The notes beneath the pieces were generated by a model. It had not been told where the DNA came from. It did no database searches and worked only from the letters and a program-made list of their open reading frames with translations. The position numbers and the translations under genes are program-made. DNA of 38,045 nt. It comes from Bacteroidaceae bacterium (GTDB lineage Bacteria > Bacteroidota > Bacteroidia > Bacteroidales > Bacteroidaceae). Below, in pieces: positions 16,042-23,600 of this stretch. The DNA is taken from the NCBI GenBank assembly GCA_017650105.1, contig JAGCFO010000008.1, positions 1-38,045 of the forward strand. The letters are read 5' to 3'. Each line of letters begins with the position of its first letter. The first letter of the stretch is position 1.

Positions 16042-17235
16042 TTAAAAAAAATAGTTTTTGCGCATCTTGCTTTGGCGCTCTTTAACCATTTCAATAAATG
16101 ACGTCAAGTCGCTGATATCATCTCGGTATTCTTTCGGGAAACTAGTTAAATATCTATGTGGGACAACAAGATGTAATTTATAATCATGCATCTCTTTGAG
16201 TTGATTTGCAGAGATTCCTTGTTGGAGGGTAAAAAGATATTTTTGCTCTACTCGGTCAGCCTCGTTCAATACCTGTCTCCACCTGTCCTTACAGGTAGTC
16301 TTTGCTCCAAGAACAGTTAATAAATCCCCTGGGAAGGCAATATTGTGGTAGCAAATGCTATTAGGAAAAAGGAAATCGGGCTTTTTATTTTCCTCTGTTA
16401 CGGCTTGCTCTTCGAACATGAGTTCATTCTTTGTGAAGATATCAGCAAGGTGATGTTCTAAAGATTTGCCAGCCCTTGATTTTCTGCGGTTAAGCACTTC
16501 GTTAGCCATAGAGACAAACGAATCTAAGCTAGGAAAGGGTTTCGTACAAATATCAGCGTAGACCTTTTCTTCCATATATTTGAAAAGGGAATATTCTGTG
16601 TCTAGCCATCCCAGTAGAATGTCATCTGGCTTTGCCACAATGTTTTGGGGTATTATTCCGTTTGCCTCATTATAACAAACCCTTGCCCCTTGGGCCATGA
16701 TGCGGGTTTCGGGAAAATCCGAGTAACGGCTTACAAAATCAGCTATCAACGTCAGCAACTTTTGCTCTGGTGGAATCTGTTGCCTAATGTCTATGATTTG
16801 ATTTGTCTTTTCGTAGGATAGATTAAAAAAGGAGAAAAACCCGTCTATGTCATCGTCAGTTTGAAGGACAAAAGCCTCATAATAGTCTTTATCGAATCGA
16901 GCTAGCACGAGTAAGTCACCTACATTGTCTTCAGTAAGATAGGGGAAACTGTGCCCAAATCTGGTAATACGGTACTCATTCCTTGTGCCAACTCCGTAGT
17001 ATTTGAAGCAGCTATTAGTGTAAAAGTCATTCTGCCAACGGATTCTTATGGGAATGGTGATGTTGGAGCCCCTTTGTCCTTCTTCTTCAAGAAACATAGA
17101 CCACGCTTCTTTAGAAATGTGGAAACCACATTGATGCCCCCCTGTGCTACCAGTATCATTAGGGGTAATGAACTTACAAAGGGCAGATTGAGATTTTTGA
17201 ACTGTAGAAGTTGTTAAGTTAAGTAGTTCAGTCAT
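16042..17235 (-). CDS. EcoRII-like type II restriction endonuclease
   Basis: 397 residues, about the size of EcoRII (404). Residues ~15-165 fit the N-terminal effector/DNA-binding domain of EcoRII. Residues ~245-390 fit the catalytic EcoRII-C domain: RRKSRAGKSLEHHLADIF, then KKPDFLFPNS (PD at ~286-287), then the highly characteristic GAKTTCKDRWRQVLNEADR (the Lys of the PD-(D/E)xK-type site near 312), and LHLVVPH near the end. In this family two copies of the site are needed, one acting as effector (type IIE), and the known target is CCWGG. The same target is an inference from similarity. The start at 17235 lies 2 nt after the methyltransferase stop, so the pair is one operon. The reading frame is intact. 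Confidence 0.88.
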   Translation of the reverse strand: MTELLNLTTSTVQKSQSALCKFITPNDTGSTGGHQCGFHISKEAWSMFLEEEGQRGSNITIPIRIRWQNDFYTNSCFKYYGVGTRNEYRITRFGHSFPYLTEDNVGDLLVLARFDKDYYEAFVLQTDDDIDGFFSFFNLSYEKTNQIIDIRQQIPPEQKLLTLIADFVSRYSDFPETRIMAQGARVCYNEANGIIPQNIVAKPDDILLGWLDTEYSLFKYMEEKVYADICTKPFPSLDSFVSMANEVLNRRKSRAGKSLEHHLADIFTKNELMFEEQAVTEENKKPDFLFPNSICYHNIAFPGDLLTVLGAKTTCKDRWRQVLNEADRVEQKYLFTLQQGISANQLKEMHDYKLHLVVPHRYLTSFPKEYRDDISDLTSFIEMVKERQSKMRKNYFF

Positions 17236-17237
17236 AT

Positions 17238-18542
17238 CTATTTCATGTTTAGCATGGCTTGGGCTAAGTTCTTAGAAACAGCGGTTATAAGAGGAACAAC
17301 AACAGAATTGCCGCATTGCCTATATGCTTGTACGTCAGAAACAGCGCTCAGAATATAGTTGTCAGGATACCCCATCAGCCTTGCGCACTCCCTAGGAGTT
17401 AATCTCCGGGGGTTTATTCCTTCGCCTTGTGGAATCAAGATTTCTGAGCCATCTTTGTAATAACGGGCACTGAGTGTCCTTGTTATCCCATTTAAGTCAA
17501 CAAGTCCATACCCGAAGCCGTTTCCCTTCATTTGCTGTTTCATGGAGTAGTCTTGCAGATATCTCCATAAATTATCGGATAATGTGTATTTCTTATCCAC
17601 AGAGGGTTCTAATATTTGTCCAATGGTCATTGAAGGTTCTTTCTGTTCAGGAAAAGTAAAATGTTCCTCACCATGATAAAGTTCCTTGTTAAAACCTACA
17701 ATCATTATTCTCTCTCTATGTTGTGGAACGTATGTCTTTCCGTCCATTACCAAATAATGAATAGAATAATGCAGCTCCTCGAGTGTTTCTCTAATGACTC
17801 GAAAAGTGTTCCCTTTATCATGAGAAACTAGATTCTTGACATTCTCTAAAAAAAACGCTTTTGGGCGATAACGATTAATAATATCTGCAACATCAAAGAA
17901 GAGAGTGCCTTGTGTTTTATCTTTAAAACCCGTTTCTCGCCCAAGGCTCTTCTTTTTCGACACCCCAGCTATTGAAAATGGCTGACAAGGAAAACCTGCA
18001 CACAGCACATCAAATCCCTTCGGAATGTATTTTTTTGTGGATTCCTTAGTAATGTCCCCGAAAGGAACTTCGCCAAAGTTTACCATATAAGTTTTTTGGG
18101 CATACTCATTCCATTCGGAAGAAAACACACATCTTCCCCCTTGTGCTTGCATTGCTAACCTGAAACCACCCATTCCTGCAAACAAGTCGATGAAAGTGAA
18201 TTTGGGATTCTCAGGTGCTTGGAAAGGAGCTTTGTAGATGTCCGAGAAAAGATATGTCTGGTAGGCGACATCAGAATCCGCCAAACTTGCATAGGCTTCG
18301 GGGTTACGTACCTTTTCACCTCTTATGAATCCATACCAGAGATTAAGTATCTTTTCTGCCTGAGATGTGTATGGTAAATTGATATTAGCATTCTTCAACT
18401 GTAAATAATGAGTCACAAGAGCAGCCTGTTCTATGAACGGAATCACGCGCCCCTCTTGGTCTAATGTCTCCTCTCCGAAAACTTGTATCTTATCTGCCTG
18501 TTTTTTGCAAAAATCAAACAAAGAGAATTCGTTTGTTTTCAT
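17238..18542 (-). CDS. DNA (cytosine-5) methyltransferase of the EcoRII-like system
   Basis: 434 residues. All main C5-MTase motifs are present in order: I FIDLFAGMGGFRLA (~117-130); IV GFPCQPFSIAG with catalytic Cys ~186; VI ENVKNL (~233); VIII QHRERIMIVGF (~274); then a target-recognition region ~285-400; X QCGNSVVVPL (~408). The N-terminal ~110 residues (FDFCKKQADKIQVFGEETLD) form the extra domain seen in Dcm/M.EcoRII relatives. It methylates cytosine in host DNA to protect it from the adjacent endonuclease; specificity is probably CCWGG, by association. It is the first gene of the pair, with an intrinsic terminator only 34 nt before its ATG, so its expression may be attenuated. Confidence 0.92.
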   Translation of the reverse strand: MKTNEFSLFDFCKKQADKIQVFGEETLDQEGRVIPFIEQAALVTHYLQLKNANINLPYTSQAEKILNLWYGFIRGEKVRNPEAYASLADSDVAYQTYLFSDIYKAPFQAPENPKFTFIDLFAGMGGFRLAMQAQGGRCVFSSEWNEYAQKTYMVNFGEVPFGDITKESTKKYIPKGFDVLCAGFPCQPFSIAGVSKKKSLGRETGFKDKTQGTLFFDVADIINRYRPKAFFLENVKNLVSHDKGNTFRVIRETLEELHYSIHYLVMDGKTYVPQHRERIMIVGFNKELYHGEEHFTFPEQKEPSMTIGQILEPSVDKKYTLSDNLWRYLQDYSMKQQMKGNGFGYGLVDLNGITRTLSARYYKDGSEILIPQGEGINPRRLTPRECARLMGYPDNYILSAVSDVQAYRQCGNSVVVPLITAVSKNLAQAMLNMK

Positions 18543-18575
18543 TGTCGTTCTTTATCCTCTTTTCATGGGGCATTG

Positions 18576-18835
18576 AAAAGCCCCCTTTCCGTTTTGATAG
18601 GAAGGGGGGCGCGGAGGGATGAGTAAGGGGCAAGGCTTACCACAGCCTACACCAGACAACAACCCTTTGGTCCACGCCCTCCCTATGAGAGCGTGAACAT
18701 CCGTTGCCTTGCCTGGCTGGTGTGTGGTAATGTGTGGTAATTCTGCCCCTACAGCCTAATCAAGGATGTTCAAGACTCTTTTACTATCTGTTTATCTTGT
18801 TCTTCTTTTTTATTTTGGTTTTCTTCGTGCAAATA
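18576..18835 (-). ncRNA. Rod-shaped leader or small RNA upstream of the methyltransferase
   Basis: On the minus strand a TATATTTG -7 box (18835-18828) could start a transcript running toward the methyltransferase. Bases 18626-18750 fold into one long rod: TGCCCCT (18744-18750) with AGGGGCA (18626-18632), TGTGGTAA (18733-18740) with TTACCACA (18637-18644), CTGG (18713-18716) with CCAG, and GCGTG (18691-18695) with CACGC (18673-18677) near the tip. Then comes an 11-bp hairpin (arms 18600-18610 and 18580-18590, one G-T pair) followed by TTTT. A competing hairpin GGGG(CTTTTCAATG)CCCC (18584-18567) uses part of the terminator 3' arm. This could be a 6S-like independent RNA or an attenuating leader of the R-M operon. 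The -33 box is poor. Confidence 0.5.
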
Positions 18836-18878
18836 TAGCGGTTTTCTTCAAATAATAAAAGCAAAAAGCGGAAAAAAG

Positions 18879-19107
18879 ATGTAAGAAGTATGATGTAAGA
18901 AATAAGAAGTAAGAAGTAAGAAGTAAGAGGTGTGATGTAAGAGGGAAGAAGGAGATAATCGGATAGTGACCTTCGGTCTACCCCTGTCGCGACTCGGCAG
19001 CATTGATGCAAGCATCATGTTGCGCTCGCTGCTCCAGGCGTTCAGCTAATCAAATGATCAGATAATCTTGAAAACTATAAACTATTAGCTCTAAACCCTA
19101 AACTCTG
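18879..19107 (-). repeat. Composite repeat island: heptads, octads, element E7, GTTTAGA heptads
   Basis: Reading the plus strand: eleven heptads GATGTAA/GAAGTAA (18879-18955), octads GATAATCG, then an inverted near-identical copy (E7, about 18965-19045) of element E1 at 4093-4175, then octad-like AATCAAATGATCAGATAATC (about 19047-19068), then AAACTATTAGCTCTAAACCC heptads to 19107. The IS982 element starts 4 bp later. Confidence 0.8.
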
Positions 19108-19128
19108 AATAACGTGAGTTCGACGAAT

Positions 19129-20033
19129 TCAAAACAATGTAAGCTGTTTGTCTAATGTTCTTTGGACATTGATACACGGTTTTTTGGGGAAACAACAGTA
19201 TGCGGCCAACGCTCCCAGCATGTTAACGACGAAGTTCTCAAAGCATCTATGCCTGAAGTGCTCGACCTGTGCGATGTTCTTCAACTCGTCATTTACAGTC
19301 TCGATAATTGCCCTTTTCCTGAGCAGTAGTTTGTCAGAGACACTCATCAGCGCACCTTTCATGTTGTCCCTCAGCTTCGTGATGAGCTGAATGCCGTCGA
19401 CGAAAAGCCTTTCAAAGAGGTTCTTGCCGATATCCCTTGTCCGCGACGAGCTTCCCGTAGATGAACTCCACGAAAGCCTTGTATTCGAGCGGCTTCCTGT
19501 CATCCACATCCCCCGGCGTTATCATGAAGTTAAGCAGCTCGCCCTTCCCGTTGCAGATAAGGTGCAGCTTGAAGCCGAAGAACCAGCCCATGGAACACTT
19601 GCCCCTCTGGGCGATTCCCTTGAAGACCGTGTGTATGTGGATTCTCTGGTTCTTGCATACACGGAGTGGTGTGCTGTCAATGAAACTGATGCCCGTACAC
19701 TTGCCAAGCAGCACCTTCTTGATAAACAACGCCAGGGGAATTGCCACATCACGCTCCAACTCCACAAAACGGTTGTATGAGACCACGCGGGGAAACAGAT
19801 GGCGCATGTGTTTGCAGACGGCTTCCAGATAGAAATGCTTAAGGCATCGGTAGCCAGAGTCGTGGAACAGTATCATGATGAGCATCACCTCCGCCTTTGA
19901 CAGCGTCGATTCACGGTGATAATCGCGCTTTCCTGTCTCCTTTATGGTATGTTTTTCCATCATGGCGTCGAAAAAACTTGCAGAAATCGTCTGCAATACA
20001 AAATAGTTCCGTAACTTTGTCCTCGGTGATCAT
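19129..20033 (-). pseudogene. IS982-family transposase, broken by two frameshifts
   Basis: The reconstructed product starts at ATG 20033 (MITEDKVTELFCIADDFCKF). One extra base in the six-T run (plus-strand A run 19971-19976) shifts the frame before FDAMMEKHTIKETGKRDYHR. The next segment reads STLSKAEVMLIMILFHDSGYRCLKHFYLE ... ISFIDSTPLRVCKNQRIHIH ... GFKLHLICN ... TPGDVDDRKPLEY ... LVADKGY. A second shift at about 19431 (GGATATCGG where GGATATATCGG would restore DKGYIGKNLF) leads to the C-terminal part ending RTLDKQLTLF. The DDE-type residues (SFID, PGDVDD, and the Glu of IIETVNDELK) all survive. The element is therefore probably immobile unless both sites are sequencing errors. Confidence 0.85.
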
Positions 20034-20070
20034 AGCGATTATTGTTTGTGAAACTTTGTTTTTAGCACTA

Positions 20071-20102
20071 TAAAGTTACAACAATTTTCGCTAATCACCA
20101 AA
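20071..20102 (-). promoter_or_regulatory. Probable transposase promoter inside the IS
   Basis: On the minus strand TTTG (20102-20099), 20 nt, TAACTTTA (20078-20071). The last base of the -7 box deviates from TAnnTTTG. The start codon at 20033 is about 30 nt downstream of the predicted start. Confidence 0.45.
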
Positions 20103-20145
20103 TATTCAGATAATTAATTTCGTCGAACTCACGTTAAAAATACTT

Positions 20146-20610
20146 ATGAGATTATTATTTGCTTTCCTGCTAACAGCCCTTTGTTCAGAAGCCTCTGGGC
20201 AGAATTCTATTGCCATCTATCAGAAGGACGGCCAGGTGGCCAAGTTTGCCTTTTCGGAAAAGCCTGTTGTGACTTATTCGGGCAACGACCTAGTGGTGAC
20301 GACAACCAAGACTACCGTGCAGTACCCAGTCTATATGCTGCAGAAAGTGGTCTTTGATGTGTCGGACGAGTTGGCCAACGACATTGAGGAGGTGAAACAG
20401 CAGGCGCAGTTCCGCTTTGAGGGCGAGACGCTTAACATCAGCGGAGGTGAACCAGGATCCTCCGTGTCCATCTATAACATGAGTGGTGTGATGGTGGGTC
20501 AGTATCGTCTCGATAGCGACGGCCGTGCCTCCATATCCATACAGAGCATGGACAAGAACCTTTATATTGTCAAGACTACCCGTTTCACCTTCAAATTCCG
20601 TAAGTCATGA
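20146..20610 (+). CDS. Small secreted QKDG-motif protein preceding the C10 protease
   Basis: 154 residues with signal peptide MRLLFAFLLTALCSEASGQ. Motif IAIYQKDGQVAKFAFSEKPV then YSGNDLVVTTT and VQYPVYMLQKVVF, the same family as the 168-residue protein at 11448-11954. The C-terminal half (FEGETLNISGGEPGSSVSIYNMSGVMVGQYRL ... LYIVKTTRFTFKFRKS) is a typical type IX secretion sorting-like sandwich. The stop overlaps the C10 protease start by 4 nt (ATGA), so translation is coupled. The IS982 right end lies only 10 bp upstream of the ATG, which should have displaced the native promoter and ribosome-binding region; no new consensus promoter is evident at the IS edge. Confidence 0.8.
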   Translation: MRLLFAFLLTALCSEASGQNSIAIYQKDGQVAKFAFSEKPVVTYSGNDLVVTTTKTTVQYPVYMLQKVVFDVSDELANDIEEVKQQAQFRFEGETLNISGGEPGSSVSIYNMSGVMVGQYRLDSDGRASISIQSMDKNLYIVKTTRFTFKFRKS

Positions 20611-23600
20611 AGAAGTTATTCTCCCTCCTGATAGTCGCGCTGATGGCGACCACCAGTCTGTTTGCTGATGATATCAGTGCTGAGCAGGCTCTTCAGATAG
20701 CCAACAAGTTTGCAACAAGTCCTAGCACACAAAAGTTGTCGAAGCACAGAGCGCCTGTGGCTGAGGTCACACCCATGTTGGCTCATACGCTGAAGTCGAA
20801 GGTGGCCACAGAGAAGGACAACGTCTATGTCATTAATCTGGGCAACGACCAGGGTTTTGTCATCGTATCGGGCGAGAGTGGCACCAGTGCTGAGGTGCTG
20901 GGCTACTGCGACCACGGGTCGTTCTCGTACGACAAGGCACCTATACAAATGAAGGGCTTATTGGACAGTTACAATACTAGCATTGACCAGATTCGTCAGA
21001 ATCCGATGCCGACCGTTCGGCGGAGAGCGCCGCAGCAATGGCCCAGTAATATCGGCTCCATCGTAGTAGAACCCTTAATCAAAACAACATGGGACCAGGA
21101 TGGCGTCTTTAATGCCCTCTGTCCTGAAGGCTGTCCGGCAGGATGCTATCCCGTAGCACTTGCGCAGGTGATGAACTATTGGAAATGGCCGAAAGAGTCG
21201 TCAGGAAAACAGTATAATCCACACACCGCAGATTTTTCAGGTGAGGAATTTGCAGGACACACATACGATTGGGACAACATGCTCGATGACTATCAGCATG
21301 GTTATACCGCCCAACAGGCGAATGCCGTAGCCACACTGATTGCTGATATTGGCAAGGCGTTTGGTACAAAATACGAACCCGGGGGCAGTCCTACTTCTTT
21401 TGACTATCATGCATTAGTACGCCCCTTTCACTACTCTCCAAACATTAAAGTAATTAATGCCCCCTATTTACTACAACTTCAAGAACAATTAAAGACAGAA
21501 CTTGATGCCCGTCGGCCCGTGCTCTTCTGTGGCTATGGCATTCCTGATTTTCATGCTTTAGTCTGCGACGGATATACGGACGCCGACTACTTCCACTTCA
21601 ATTATGGTTGGGGAGGCTATTGCGATGGTTTCTACAAAGGGACTGTCAGCAGTGGTACACCTACTTACTTTTTGGAATGCACTATCTTTACTGGTGTAGA
21701 ACCGACCGATTCAAAGTACGTCACAATAGACAATATAGAATATTGTTTGCAAAGTAGCGGCGAGGCACACATTGTGCAGTACCTCTTAGAAGGCGTGGAC
21801 GGCGTAGAGATCGTCATCCCCGACGAGATAACGTACGAGGGGCGCTCCTACCAGGTGACTGCCCTCTTGAAGCGTGCTTTCTTCAGAAAGGGTCACTTCA
21901 GCAAGATGGTCATCGGTAATCATGTGGAGACCATAGACCCTTCCACCTTTTTATATAGCACCATCGATGAACTGGTGCTGAGCGACAAGATGAAGGTGGT
22001 GCCCGACGAGGCATTCCAACTGACTGAAATCCAAACGCTCACCATCGGAGCCTCCGTTGAGCGAGTCGGCAGGAAGGCGTTCTACCTCTGTCCGTTGAGA
22101 ACAGTCGTTTGCAAGAGTCCGGCCTTCGAGGCTGGCGATTATGCTTTCGCTCATGCCTATGGCAGTATCGACAGTGGCGATTGGCTTAATCATATCACCA
22201 AGATCGGTGAACAGACCTTTACCTGCTGTACCTTTACGAATGTTCCCGGTTTCGCCATGCTGGAGGAGGTCGGACCGCGCGCCTTTGCCAGTTGCACCTT
22301 CCCTGAAGAGGAATTTGTGGTACCTTCGAAACTGAAGTCCATCGAACCTGATGCTTTCTGGGGGGCACCCCTCTCGTTCTTCAAGGTGGAGAACAATCCC
22401 AATTTCCTCTGTTCTCCAAGTATTCAAGAGTACCTTTGCAACAGCAACGGCACGAGCATGCTGATGAGTGTGAATCGTAGGCGATTCGGATTGGATCTTC
22501 CTGAAACGGTTGTCAAATTAGAGCCAAGAAGCATTCGCAATATCGACATCACCATACCTGGTCGTATCATAGAGATGGAAGGAGCCTATAAGGACTATGA
22601 GTCGCTTCGCTATCTGAGTTGCGAGGCTGTCGTACCACCTGAAATCAGCGACACGACCTTCAATGATAAGATATTCGAGAAAGATCCCGTCCTGTATGTA
22701 CCCGTTGGCACAGAACCCCTCTACCGCAATGCTCCAGGCTGGCGCAGGTTCTCACGTATCTACGACGAATTGGAATACACCCCGATGCCCGCTCAAGGTA
22801 GGGAGTACTACATGGTGGTCAACAGTACAGACGAGGAGAAGGTGCGGCGTGTCAGTATCCCGCTGAGCGAGGTGACCAACATGGTCGTGAGCGACGACGG
22901 GAAAAACCTCATCATCCATCGAAATGGAAAGGCCGACGTAATGACATTGGTGGTGGCACTCGACAGTATCTCGTGGGCACCAGGCTTCGTGTATGAGAAT
23001 GCCGAAATCTTCAATCTGAACGACTCGACACTGACCGTCGAGGCTCAGAAGTGCAAGGTAACGTTCGACCCCACCTGTATCGATGAAGACGTTCAACTCT
23101 GTGTGCGCAACTCGGTGCTGAAGCCCAATGTCATGGACGGAGTGGAAAGTGGATTTGCCGTTGACCTGAGTCTCTCGAACGGGGAACACGAACTGACTGG
23201 TACTGCCCTCATCTCGATACCCATGACGAAGCATCCCGACCGCGAACTGGGTGCTGCCTACTACAACGAGGAGACGGGCGAATGGCAACCCGTCTACTTC
23301 GAGTACGACGAGGCAGCAGGCACCGTTAACATCATGACCGACCATCTCTCCACCTATGGCTTCTTTGAGTTCTTGGATGAGATGACAACTGGTGCAATGC
23401 TCAGACCTTATAAGGAGATTGCCACTTCAGAGCCATTAAACGAGGCTGCGCAGAAACTGCTTGAAATTGTGGCGAGCGATGACCCCGAATGGGAAATGAA
23501 ATGGAATGCCAAAAACGACATGGGCTTATGGCAGAGCATCGGTCTCGATGTCATCTTCAATGCTGCAAACGGCACACTGGAGGCTGTCAAGGGCTACAAA

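Larger units (their letters stand above)
19111..20135. mobile_element. IS982-family insertion sequence, 1,025 bp
   Basis: Terminal inverted repeats of 17 bp, AACGTGAGTTCGACGAA at 19111-19127 and its exact complement at 20119-20135. They enclose a single transposase gene on the minus strand. The size is typical of IS982 (~1 kb). No target-site duplication is evident: the left flank ends CTCTGAAT and the right flank begins AAAAATAC. That suggests an old insertion or a rearrangement. The right end lies 10 bp before the start codon of the gene at 20146. Confidence 0.88.

Noticed and set aside
18784..19011. 75-codon minus-strand frame
   Set aside because: It is the translation of the heptad array (SYITPLTSYFLL pattern), not a protein.
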